This document shows, one piece after another, positions 41,033 through 48,312 of a stretch of 64,000 bases of DNA (positions are counted from its first letter, which is position 1; each line of letters begins with the position of its first letter). A program made the translations under genes and the position numbers. The notes under the pieces are model-generated. The model saw only the letters and a list, made by a program, of their open reading frames with translations. It did no database searches and had not been told where the DNA came from. Origin of the DNA: JAQTRU01 sp041645555 (lineage in GTDB: Bacteria; Patescibacteriota; Patescibacteriia; Patescibacteriales; JAQTRU01); contig JBAZPX010000004.1 in NCBI GenBank assembly GCA_041645555.1, forward strand, positions 1-64,000, given 5' to 3'.

Positions 41033-41527
41033 ATGATAAAGCATGAAGAACAGCGGGTGGGTGTTTTTGTTGATGTGTCCAACATGTACCATTCCGCCAA
41101 GAATCTTTACAGTAAGAAAGTTAATTTCAAAGAAATCCTGAAAGATGCGGTGGCCGGGCGGAAACTAATCCGGGCTACCGCTTATGTTATAAAAACGGAA
41201 AGTGAGGAAGAATTGCACTTTTTTGAGGCCTTAAGCCAGCAGGGCTTTGAAGTCAGGATGAAAGACTTGCAGATTTTTGCCGGGGGCATAAAAAAAGCGG
41301 ACTGGGACGTAGGCATAGCGGTTGACGCCATAAAGTTAGGAGATAAGCTTGACGTCATAATTTTAGTTTCAGGAGACGGCGATTATTTGCCCTTAATGAG
41401 TTATCTGCAAAATACCAAGGGGTGCCTGGTGGAAGTAATGGCTTTCCGGCAGACCGCCTCTTCAAAATTAATAGAAGAGTCAGACGATTTCACAAATTTA
41501 AGCGATAATAGAAAATATCTAAGATAA
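41033..41527 (+). CDS. NYN-domain (LabA/DUF88) putative RNase
   Basis: PIN-like nuclease-fold protein of 164 residues. The first acidic motif is GVFVDVSNMYHSAKNLY (Asp14). The second is ADWDVGIAVDAI and the third ILVSGDGDYLPLM, giving the D..D..D metal site of NYN domains, which typically cleave or process RNA. LabA-like family. Repeat copies flank the gene on both sides (40936-41031 and 41531-41627), and it sits between rpsO and pnp, the main RNA-decay exonuclease. Confidence 0.88.
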   Translation: MIKHEEQRVGVFVDVSNMYHSAKNLYSKKVNFKEILKDAVAGRKLIRATAYVIKTESEEELHFFEALSQQGFEVRMKDLQIFAGGIKKADWDVGIAVDAIKLGDKLDVIILVSGDGDYLPLMSYLQNTKGCLVEVMAFRQTASSKLIEESDDFTNLSDNRKYLR

Positions 41528-41530
41528 TAA

Positions 41531-41627
41531 CTCCTACAAATTACGAATTTATTACGAATTTACAAATATAATATAAAACGTTTTAATGAAAATTCGTAAA
41601 TTTGTATAAGATTTGTAATTCGTAGAT
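41531..41627. repeat. TACAAATTACGAATTT palindromic repeat, copy 3
   Basis: Same architecture as copy 2, starting 4 bp after the NYN stop, so the NYN gene is bracketed by two copies. Confidence 0.8.
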
Positions 41628-41659
41628 AATAAATTACTAATTAACTAATTACTAACTTA

Positions 41660-41722
41660 CCTTGGCCGTTAGATAGATAGCGCTGTGAGTGCTCCTCATA
41701 GTTCTGTAATCTAGCGGTCAGG
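41660..41722 (+). promoter_or_regulatory. Stem-loop in the pnp leader
   Basis: Arms CCTTGGCCGTTAGAT and ATCTAGCGGTCAGG pair, with an inner helix around GAGTGCTCCTC. It ends 9 nt before the pnp start. A leader hairpin processed by RNase III mediates PNPase autoregulation in enterobacteria; a similar role here is inferred from position only. Confidence 0.5.
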
Positions 41723-41731
41723 ACTAAAAAA

Positions 41732-44011
41732 ATGAAACAAGAAGAACAAGTTTTTGAAACGAAGTGGCTTGACCGCCCACTCACTATTAAAACGGGCAAA
41801 TTAGCTAAACAGGCAGATGCCGCCGTTACCGTCCAGTACGGGGAAACGGTAGTTATGGCTACGGTCGTGGAATCAAAAGGAGAAAGAGAGGGAATTGATT
41901 ATTTCCCTTTGATGGTCGATTTTGAAGAACGGCTTTATGCCGCCGGAATTATTAAGGGTTCGCGCTGGATAAAAAGAGAAGGCCGGCCTTCGGATGAGGC
42001 GGTTTTAACCGGCCGGATGATAGACCGGGCAATCCGGCCTCTTTTTAACGAAGCGTCCCGAAAAGACGTCCAGGTTATTATTACGGTCCTGTCCGTTGAC
42101 CAGGAAAACGATTATGATATCGCTTCTTTAGTCGCCGCTTCCGCGGCCCTGTCTATTGCCGGCGTTAATTGGAACGGTCCGATTGCCGGTATAAGGGTCG
42201 GCCGTCTTGAGGGCAAATTTATTTTTAATCCGACCTATGAAGAAAGAATAAAAAGCGACCTTGATTTAATCGTGGCCGGAACAGAGAAAAAAGTAATAAT
42301 GCTAGAAGCCGGAGCGAGCGAAGTAAAAGAAGAAGAAATAGAAAAAGCTATTATGGCCGGGCAGAAGAATCTTCAGGAAGCGATAAAGTTAATTAAAAAA
42401 ATGGTTAGCGCAGTTAAGCCAGAAGCAAAAATAGCCAAAAATAAATTAAAAAGCCAGGAAGAGATAGAAGCGGAAAAAGAAAAAGAAAAACTATTCACGG
42501 AAACGAAAAAATGGCTTAAAGAAAATATCGCTCCGATTCTTTTTGATAAAACTTATTATACTAAAGGAGAGAGAAAAGCAGCTGTCAAAGCGATTGAGGA
42601 AAAACTGGACGAATATCTTTTCTCGTCCGGCATCGGACGCGACCGCCGGCAGGAAATAATTAAAAAACTGGTTTCTCCGGCAGTTGAAGCTGAGGTCACA
42701 ACGGCAATTTTAGAAAATAAAAAACGAGTTGACGGAAGGAAACTTGATGAAATAAGACCTTTGACGGCCGAAGCCGGGATCCTCCCGCGCAATCACGGTT
42801 CCGGACTCTTTTCCCGCGGCGAAACCCAGATTATGTCTATTGTCACTTTGGGCGCGCCCGGATTAGAGCAGTCTTTAGAAGGCCTTGAAGGCAACAGTAA
42901 AAAAAGATTCATGCACCATTATAATTTTCCGCCCTATAGCGTCGGTGAAGTAAGCCCCTTGAGAGGAGCGGGCCGAAGAGAAATCGGGCATGGCGCTTTG
43001 GCGGAAAAAGCTTTAATGACTCTTATCCCAGCTAAAGAAGATTTTCCCTATACGATCAGATTGGTGAGCGAAACCCTTGGTTCAAACGGATCTTCTTCTA
43101 TGGGCTCAACTTGCGCCTCCAGCTTAGCCATGATGGACGCCGGCGTGCCAATTAAAAAAGCCGTAGCCGGAATTGCTATGGGCCTGGCTTCTAACGCCGA
43201 CATGAGCCAATGGGAAATATTAACCGACATCCAGGATTTAGAAGACGGTAAAGGCGGCATGGACTTTAAAGTCGCCGGGACTCGAGACGGTTTAACCGCC
43301 ATTCAGCTTGATACTAAAACCGACGGTCTGTCTGAAGAAATAATTAAAAAAACTTTAAAGCAGGGAAGGATAGCTTTAGATAAAGTTTTGGCAGTTATGG
43401 AAAAAGAGATTAAGGAACCGCGGCCGGAACTGTCTAAATACGCTCCCCGCATTATTTCTTTCCGCATTGATCCGGAGAAAATCGGTTCAGTTATCGGTCC
43501 GGGCGGAAAAATTATTAATAAAATAATCGCGGAAACGGAAGTAACGATTGATATCGAAGACGACGGCTTAGTGATGATTTGCGGCCTTAACCCGGAAAAA
43601 TGCCAGGAAGCGGCTAAGCAGGTAAAAGACATAGTCCGGGAATTCGCGGCCGGAGAAATCTTTACCGGCAAAGTTGTCCGGATGCTTGATTTCGGAGCCT
43701 TCATTGAATTAGTCCCGGGCCATGACGGCATGGCGCACGTGAGCGAACTGGCGCCTTACCGCATCGGCAAGCCAAGCGATTTCTTAAAAGTCGGGGATAC
43801 AGTCACGGTTAAAATTAAAGAGATAGACGAGCAGGGCCGGGTTAACTTAACTTTGAAAGGTTTGCCGGAAAACGAGCATCTCTGGAAAGACGGTAAAGGT
43901 AAATCTGAAGGCAACGGATTCGGGGGCGGCGATGGAAGGCCAAGATTCGGAGGCGGAGGCGGACGAGACAAATTCTCCGGACGCGGAGGCGGAGGCGGAC
44001 GAAGGTTCTAA
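41732..44011 (+). CDS. pnp: Polyribonucleotide nucleotidyltransferase (PNPase)
   Basis: Phosphorolytic 3'-5' exoribonuclease of mRNA decay. Two RNase PH domains (about 10-215 and 330-545) flank a helical linker. The second has the catalytic GSNGSSSMGSTCASSLAMMD. The KH domain (about 575-635, FRIDPEKIGSVIGPGGKIIN) and S1 domain (about 640-715, FTGKVVRMLDFGAFIELVPG) follow. The C-terminal Gly/Arg-rich tail (GGGDGRPRFGGGGGRDKFSG) is unusual for PNPase and may bind RNA. Confidence 0.97.
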   Translation: MKQEEQVFETKWLDRPLTIKTGKLAKQADAAVTVQYGETVVMATVVESKGEREGIDYFPLMVDFEERLYAAGIIKGSRWIKREGRPSDEAVLTGRMIDRAIRPLFNEASRKDVQVIITVLSVDQENDYDIASLVAASAALSIAGVNWNGPIAGIRVGRLEGKFIFNPTYEERIKSDLDLIVAGTEKKVIMLEAGASEVKEEEIEKAIMAGQKNLQEAIKLIKKMVSAVKPEAKIAKNKLKSQEEIEAEKEKEKLFTETKKWLKENIAPILFDKTYYTKGERKAAVKAIEEKLDEYLFSSGIGRDRRQEIIKKLVSPAVEAEVTTAILENKKRVDGRKLDEIRPLTAEAGILPRNHGSGLFSRGETQIMSIVTLGAPGLEQSLEGLEGNSKKRFMHHYNFPPYSVGEVSPLRGAGRREIGHGALAEKALMTLIPAKEDFPYTIRLVSETLGSNGSSSMGSTCASSLAMMDAGVPIKKAVAGIAMGLASNADMSQWEILTDIQDLEDGKGGMDFKVAGTRDGLTAIQLDTKTDGLSEEIIKKTLKQGRIALDKVLAVMEKEIKEPRPELSKYAPRIISFRIDPEKIGSVIGPGGKIINKIIAETEVTIDIEDDGLVMICGLNPEKCQEAAKQVKDIVREFAAGEIFTGKVVRMLDFGAFIELVPGHDGMAHVSELAPYRIGKPSDFLKVGDTVTVKIKEIDEQGRVNLTLKGLPENEHLWKDGKGKSEGNGFGGGDGRPRFGGGGGRDKFSGRGGGGGRRF

Positions 44012-44058
44012 ATAACAAAATAATATAAAAATAAAATAATAAAATAAAATTTGTATAA

Positions 44059-44091
44059 ACGTAGGGGCAGCACAATATGCTGCCCCTACGT
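44059..44091 (+). terminator. Terminator of pnp
   Basis: Perfect 14-bp stem ACGTAGGGGCAGCA / TGCTGCCCCTACGT with loop CAATA, followed by TGTTTTTA, 47 bp after the pnp stop. Confidence 0.85.
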
Positions 44092-44132
44092 GTTTTTATA
44101 CTATTTTGTTATTCTCTATTTTATCTCCTTAC

Positions 44133-44161
44133 TTGACATAATGTTTAAAGTATGATATGAT
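44133..44161 (+). promoter_or_regulatory. Promoter of the first SixA-like unit (duplicate of 46074-46102)
   Basis: TTGACA (44133-44138), 17-nt spacer, TATGAT (44156-44161). The 39 bp from CTTGACATAATG to TTAAATATTA are identical to the promoter at 46073 onward. Confidence 0.9.
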
Positions 44162-44220
44162 TAAATATTAATTGTACATTACATTTCATAACAATTTTTT
44201 ATAGCACAACAATTTTTCTG

Positions 44221-44457
44221 ATGAGGTGTGAGATGAAAGACTGGCGAGACGTACTGCTCCTAATTTTAGTCGTTTTTGTCATCGCCTCAACTGTGATGAC
44301 TGTCTTTGGATTGTATTTGCCGATGTATTTGCCTCATTTAACTATGGCGAAAACATTCCCCATCATAGCAAAATTTTCCCAGATATGGAGCTTCGGATTT
44401 ATGCTTATGGGGGTCATCCGTCTTATACATTACTTAAGTACAAAAATGAAGGAGTAA
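44221..44457 (+). CDS. Small two-helix membrane protein
   Basis: Protein of 78 residues with two hydrophobic helices (about LLLILVVFVIASTVMTVFGL and FSQIWSFGFMLMGVIRLI). GAGGTG lies just upstream of the start. No family recognised. It is the first gene after the promoter at 44133-44161, and the SixA-like paralog follows 45 bp downstream, so they are very likely co-transcribed. Confidence 0.65.
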   Translation: MRCEMKDWRDVLLLILVVFVIASTVMTVFGLYLPMYLPHLTMAKTFPIIAKFSQIWSFGFMLMGVIRLIHYLSTKMKE

Positions 44458-44502
44458 AACTGTAAACTGCTGATAATCCGTTGGAAAACCAAGGAGGAGA
44501 AC

Positions 44503-44967
44503 GTGAAAAAGAGACTGCAAATCCGCATGCAAACCGACAACAACAGCGTTCGGGCCAGCCAGGCCGGTATTAACCGCTATTATGAGGGAAAATACCTTAT
44601 TTCCGATATTACTTCGATAACCGACGTCTTCTGCGGCTCCACCATCGCCAGTCTTCAAACGACTTTGGCCGCCTGTTGTGCAAATGGCATGAAGCTCCCC
44701 TTGCACGAAACCGACCTCAGCAGCCTCGGAACAACCGAGGAAATGCCCGCGGCCGATCTCGTCCAGGCGGCTATCCGAGATGCTTTCACCAAAATCAAGA
44801 ACGGCGGTCACGGTCTTATCTTCTGCGACCTCCGGACCATTCAGGTGATTATTTCCTCGTTCGGCCTTAATATTATCGACACTCATCCCAGACCCTGCGA
44901 AGGTTTCATGTTCGAGCAGGACGACCAGGACGAAATCACCGTCCCCGGAATCCTCCGGATACTTTAA
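44503..44967 (+). CDS. Degenerate SixA-like histidine-phosphatase paralog
   Basis: Protein of 154 residues starting at GTG with AAGGAGG upstream. It is a paralog of the protein at 46215: both begin MKKRLQIR and share SQAG, ITDVFCGS-like, AACCANG, GHGLIF and DEITV-type endings. The histidine-phosphatase residues are lost. The first His is Gln10 (IRMQTD), the Arg after the second strand is absent (STIASLQTT), and the second His position reads FCDLRT. It may bind phosphohistidine without cleaving it, or regulate its paralog. Second gene of the unit after promoter 44133. Confidence 0.75.
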   Translation: MKKRLQIRMQTDNNSVRASQAGINRYYEGKYLISDITSITDVFCGSTIASLQTTLAACCANGMKLPLHETDLSSLGTTEEMPAADLVQAAIRDAFTKIKNGGHGLIFCDLRTIQVIISSFGLNIIDTHPRPCEGFMFEQDDQDEITVPGILRIL

Positions 44968-44999
44968 CTCCACTACCCATCAAACAGATCATGGGCATG

Positions 45000-45050
45000 G
45001 ACCGAAGTTGAAAAGCGAGAAACTTTGCTTTTCAACTTCGGTCCTTTTTT
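45000..45050 (+). terminator. Terminator of the degenerate SixA-like unit
   Basis: Perfect 17-bp stem GACCGAAGTTGAAAAGC / GCTTTTCAACTTCGGTC followed by CTTTTTT, 33 bp after the stop. Confidence 0.9.
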
Positions 45051-45066
45051 ATATTATTTTATTATT

Positions 45067-46080
45067 TTATAACGTCGTAATCGGCCGAGACTGGGTAATA
45101 TAAAATTTTCCTTTTTCCAAAGCCCACTCTATATCCTGCGGCTTTTTATAATGCTTTTCAATCTTGGCGCAAAGTTTAGCCAGCTCTATAATTTCCTTAC
45201 CGGTTAAAGTCTGCTTGCCCTGGTCCGCTTTCGGAACTTTCTTCCAGATATTTCCGCCCCGCATGTTTTGCACCAGCATTTTTTCCTGCTCGGAGACGTT
45301 TATATCAGACAAGCTAAAATCCCGTTTATCAATTACATAAGTGTCTGGGGTAATTTGGCCGGAGACGATGGCTTCGCCTAAGCCATACCCGGCTTCAATT
45401 ACCATCTGGTTTCTGTCTTTCGTAATCGGATGGACCGTAAAGCAAATTCCGGAAATTTCCGACTGGACCATTTTCTGAATTACCACGGCCACTGACACTT
45501 TCTGGTCAACCATTTTTTTTTCAAAGCGGTAAAAAATCGCCCGCGGGGTAAAAAGAGACGACCAGCATTTTTTCACGTTGGTAAGCAATCCTTTTTCTTC
45601 GGTATTAAGATAAGTTTCCAACTCTCCGGCCCAGGAAGCGATAGAAGAATCTTCGGCCGTGGCTGAAGACCTGACGGCCACGTACTTAGCTTTAAGTTTT
45701 TTAAACTCAGTTGTAATTTCCTTAGCCAGTGGTCCCGGAATCATCGTGTCCTGCATAATATCGCGGATAACGTTTGAAGCCTGGTCAATGGAATTAGTGT
45801 CGTCGTAATTCACTTTGGAAATCTGGGCTTCTATATCCAAGCCGGTTTCAGAGGCCGGAGACTTTGGCGTGTTAACCATGAAATAATCAAAAGCCGGAGC
45901 CAAAATTACGAATCCAGGTGGAACCGGGTTTGATTTAGCCTGCCCGCCGCCCGCCTGCCGGCGAGGCAGGAAGAGGTGGGTCATTTCCCCTAAAGAAGCG
46001 CCTTTGCCTCCAGCAATCCCAACATTTTTTTTGCTAATTTTAGAGAAATCTTTAATAAATTCCTGTTTTTTCCTTGACAT
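45067..46080 (-). CDS. Stand-alone PPDK/PEP-synthase ATP-grasp domain
   Basis: Protein of 337 residues matching only the N-terminal nucleotide-binding part of PEP synthase/PPDK. It has a glycine-rich start KNVGIAGGKGASLGEM, then YVAVRSSATAEDSS and SGICFTVHPITKDRNQMVIE, and ends TQSRPITTL, where a full-length enzyme would continue into the phosphohistidine and PEP-barrel domains. It should use ATP to phosphorylate a histidine on a separate swivel protein; four such proteins are in this window. An insert LPRRQAGGGQ before NPVPPGF comes from a mobile palindrome. The start codon overlaps the -35 box of the divergent SixA-like gene. Confidence 0.85.
   Translation of the reverse strand: MSRKKQEFIKDFSKISKKNVGIAGGKGASLGEMTHLFLPRRQAGGGQAKSNPVPPGFVILAPAFDYFMVNTPKSPASETGLDIEAQISKVNYDDTNSIDQASNVIRDIMQDTMIPGPLAKEITTEFKKLKAKYVAVRSSATAEDSSIASWAGELETYLNTEEKGLLTNVKKCWSSLFTPRAIFYRFEKKMVDQKVSVAVVIQKMVQSEISGICFTVHPITKDRNQMVIEAGYGLGEAIVSGQITPDTYVIDKRDFSLSDINVSEQEKMLVQNMRGGNIWKKVPKADQGKQTLTGKEIIELAKLCAKIEKHYKKPQDIEWALEKGKFYITQSRPITTL
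45939..45970. repeat. Palindrome inserted in frame in the ATP-grasp gene
   Basis: CCTGCC...GGCAGG arms around GCCTGCCGGC, translated on the minus strand as LPRRQAGGG between the conserved GEM and PVPPGF elements. The insert keeps the frame and adds about 14 residues. Confidence 0.75.
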
Positions 46081-46102
46081 AATGTTTAAAGTATGATATG
46101 AT
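46074..46102 (+). promoter_or_regulatory. Promoter of the SixA-like gene
   Basis: TTGACA (46074-46079), 17-nt spacer, TATGAT (46097-46102). Identical over 39 bp to the promoter at 44133. Its -35 box overlaps the first codon of the divergent ATP-grasp gene, so the two genes share a control region. Confidence 0.9.
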
Positions 46103-46214
46103 TAAATATTAGTATATTTTGTTTTTTACAATTCGCAATCGTAATAATAGCAACAAAACCAGTAGCAAAAACCACAACCGCTGGTAAATTGCCGGCAAAA
46201 CCAAGGAGGAAACC

Positions 46215-46772
46215 TTGAAGAAGAGACTGCAAATTCGTAGACACACCGACAAGAACGGCGAGCAGGCCAGCCAGGCCGGACTTGGCCGTTTCCGCCACGA
46301 AAATCTCGTCGACGCTCCCAAAACCGTCACCGATGTTTTCTGTGGCTCCCATCTCAGCCGAACCGCCCAGACCGCCCTCGGTGCCTGTTGCGCCAACGGC
46401 ATCAAGGCCTGTGTCCATGAAGCCGATCCGAGATTCGGCACCTCCGAGATGTTCGACGGCTGGAAAGCCAGAGGGCTCCTCGACAAAGTCAAGGCAGCCG
46501 GAAGCCTGTACGCCGCGCTCCTGCTGATTCTCGACGAGAAGGAACTCGACCTGGTTCGGACCGCCCTCAAGAACGCGACCGAAGAGGCCTTCTGCAAGAT
46601 CGAAGATGATGGACACGGGCTCATCTTCCACCATTCGCCCTTGGTGGAACTGACCGCCACGATCTTCGGCTATCCCGCCGAAACCCTCAAGCTCGCTTCC
46701 TGCGAGGGGATCATGCTTGAACAGGACGATGACGGCGACATCACCGTCACCGGAATCCTTTACGCCGCCTGA
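46215..46772 (+). CDS. SixA-like phosphohistidine phosphatase
   Basis: Protein of 185 residues starting at TTG with AAGGAGG upstream. It has the histidine-phosphatase layout: RRHTDKNGEQASQAG supplies His10, FCGSHLSRTAQTA supplies Arg49, and GLIFHHSPLVE supplies His140, aligned with the SHLPLVG motif of SixA. The ending CEGIMLEQDDDGDITVTGI also resembles SixA. SixA removes phosphate from histidine on relay proteins. Divergent from the ATP-grasp gene and about 0.6 kb from the first swivel gene, so those phosphohistidines are its likely targets. Spacing and base use are GC-richer than its neighbours. Confidence 0.8.
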   Translation: MKKRLQIRRHTDKNGEQASQAGLGRFRHENLVDAPKTVTDVFCGSHLSRTAQTALGACCANGIKACVHEADPRFGTSEMFDGWKARGLLDKVKAAGSLYAALLLILDEKELDLVRTALKNATEEAFCKIEDDGHGLIFHHSPLVELTATIFGYPAETLKLASCEGIMLEQDDDGDITVTGILYAA

Positions 46773-46794
46773 TCCCTCGGCACAACATCATGAA

Positions 46795-46846
46795 GACCGA
46801 TTCTTCTAAGCAAGAAACATTTGCTTTAGGAGACTCGGTCCTTTTT
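46795..46846 (+). terminator. Terminator of the SixA-like gene
   Basis: Long stem with arms GACCGA and TCGGTC and inner CTAAGCA / TGCTTTAG, then CTTTTTTTT. Same plan as the terminator at 45000-45050 but with mispairs. Confidence 0.85.
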
Positions 46847-46861
46847 TTTTATCCAAACACC

Positions 46862-46922
46862 GCACCTCACCCCCCGTCCAAACTACCTCACCCCCGACCC
46901 CTCCCCTAGTCAGGGGAGGGGG
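46862..46922. repeat. CCTCACCCC-family repeat, left flank of DUF559 gene
   Basis: CCTCACCCC ends lead into the palindrome CCCCTCCCCTAGTCAGGGGAGGGG. It supplies the last codons of the DUF559 gene. In inverted orientation relative to 47290-47365. Confidence 0.85.
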
Positions 46923-47280
46923 AATTAAATAAATCTTTTCTGATTTTATTTAAAACTGCTTCTATATTATTCTCAACTTCTTTATTTTTAAATCTTATAA
47001 TTTTATAGCCGGCTTGCTTTAAGATATCTTCTCTAATTAAGTCCACTTCTTTTATCTCCCTTTTATTATGAACTCCGCCGTCAATTTCTATTATCAATCT
47101 TTTTTGGGGACAATAAAAATCAATAATAAAATTATAAACTCCCAAAACCAATGGCTCCTGCCGCCTAAATCTAAAGCCTAATTTTCCATCCCCTAGTTCT
47201 CTCCAAAGTATTTTTTCGGCTTTGGTCATATCCTGCCGAAGCGCTTTAGCTATATATAATATTTTTGTATTTCCCGACAT
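46906..47280 (-). CDS. DUF559 (Vsr-like) endonuclease-fold protein
   Basis: Protein of 124 residues starting at MSGNTKILYIAKALRQD. The DUF559 family has a very-short-patch-repair-like nuclease fold: MTKAEKILWRELGDGKLGFR, FRRQEPLVLGVYNFIIDFYC, PQKRLIIEIDGGVH, IREDILKQAGYKIIRFKNKE. Asp and Glu in IIDFYCPQKRLIIEIDGG are the expected metal ligands. The longer frame upstream runs through a palindromic repeat. The C-terminus (FNSPSPD) is repeat-derived. Inverted repeats of one family flank the gene, so it looks like a small mobile unit. Confidence 0.88.
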   Translation of the reverse strand: MSGNTKILYIAKALRQDMTKAEKILWRELGDGKLGFRFRRQEPLVLGVYNFIIDFYCPQKRLIIEIDGGVHNKREIKEVDLIREDILKQAGYKIIRFKNKEVENNIEAVLNKIRKDLFNSPSPD

Positions 47281-47289
47281 ATAGATATC

Positions 47290-47365
47290 ATCTCCCCCGG
47301 CCCCTCTCCTGACTAGGAGAGGGGAAGCGATCCGCCAGCTGGCGGAGAGACGGGGTGAGGTGCGG
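47290..47365. repeat. CCTCACCCC-family repeat, right flank of DUF559 gene
   Basis: Palindrome CCCCTCTCCTGACTAGGAGAGGGG, followed by a nested hairpin CCGCCAGCTGGCGG and GGGGTGAGG. Inverted relative to 46862-46922. Outer ends are CCTCACCCC on both sides of the DUF559 gene. Confidence 0.85.
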
Positions 47366-47374
47366 GCCGTAAAA

Positions 47375-48310
47375 TCACCCAACAATCGAAATTTTCGTTC
47401 CATCAATCACAACCTCATCTCCATTTTTTAAAATCTTAGTCGCATTTTTAACGTTCACCAGGCAGGGTTTTTTTGCCTCCCGCGCCAAAGTCGCGACGTG
47501 GCAGGTCAAACTTCCTCTTTCTATAATAAAGCCAGAGATATGGCTGCGCAAGGTCGGCAATAATTTCATATCTGAATCAGGCAAAACTACAATATCTCCT
47601 TTAACAACTTTATTTTTATCTTTAGCGGTTTTTATAATTCTAACTTTGCCTTTGGCCTTGCCGGGTGCGGCCAAAACTCCGGATAACTCTTTAAAAGGAC
47701 TAGCCCTTAATTCTTTCTCCAATTCTTTTTTCATATTTTTAAAATCTTTTATTAAAATGGTTTTTATGCCCATTCTTTTAGCGTCAATCAAATTACTCTC
47801 ATTATCATCTATATAAATTACTTCTTCCGGTTTTACCTTAAACCTTTTTAAGACTAACCTCAAGGTCTCTTCGCTCGCTTTAGGCAAATTAAGCTCCCAG
47901 GTATTGATAATATTTTTAAATATTTTTTTTAAACCAAATTTTTTTGTTACGTCCGCCAGCTGGCTGCGGGTATTTTTGGAAAGAAGCAAGGTCTTATAAC
48001 CCCCTTTATTAAGCTCCCGATTTAATTTAACCGTTTCTTTATTAAGTTTCATTAAGCTATAATGCAATTTTTTAATTTCCGGCAGAGAAATCGGCAATTT
48101 AAAATAATCAATCGGTTCAAGCCAGGCTTGTTTCTGCGTGATCTTCCTGGTGGCAGCTAAATTCATATATTTATGATAAAAAACCTTGTGGTAATCCTGC
48201 CAGCGGCCGCCGAATTCCTTAGCCAAAGCTTTGGCGGTATTGGGATAACCCTCATTTAAAACTAAACCATAGCAATCAAAAATAATAAGCTTTATTTTAT
48301 TCTTTCCCAT
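47375..48310 (-). CDS. HAD hydrolase fused to a phosphohistidine swivel domain
   Basis: Two-domain protein of 311 residues. The HAD-like part (about 7-195) has nucleophile motif IIFDCYGLV (Asp12, with Tyr at +2 as in dehalogenase-type HADs), motif II LLLSKNT (Ser111), motif III Lys144 in NLPKAS and motif IV YIDDNESN. The C-terminal PEP-utiliser mobile domain (about 208-311) has GSLTCHVATLAREAK with His271. I know of no standard enzyme with this pairing. A phosphatase joined to a phosphohistidine carrier could dephosphorylate or accept phosphate internally. It is last in a three-gene minus-strand operon, 2 bp after the next swivel gene. Confidence 0.85.
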   Translation of the reverse strand: MGKNKIKLIIFDCYGLVLNEGYPNTAKALAKEFGGRWQDYHKVFYHKYMNLAATRKITQKQAWLEPIDYFKLPISLPEIKKLHYSLMKLNKETVKLNRELNKGGYKTLLLSKNTRSQLADVTKKFGLKKIFKNIINTWELNLPKASEETLRLVLKRFKVKPEEVIYIDDNESNLIDAKRMGIKTILIKDFKNMKKELEKELRASPFKELSGVLAAPGKAKGKVRIIKTAKDKNKVVKGDIVVLPDSDMKLLPTLRSHISGFIIERGSLTCHVATLAREAKKPCLVNVKNATKILKNGDEVVIDGTKISIVG

Positions 48311-48312
48311 AA

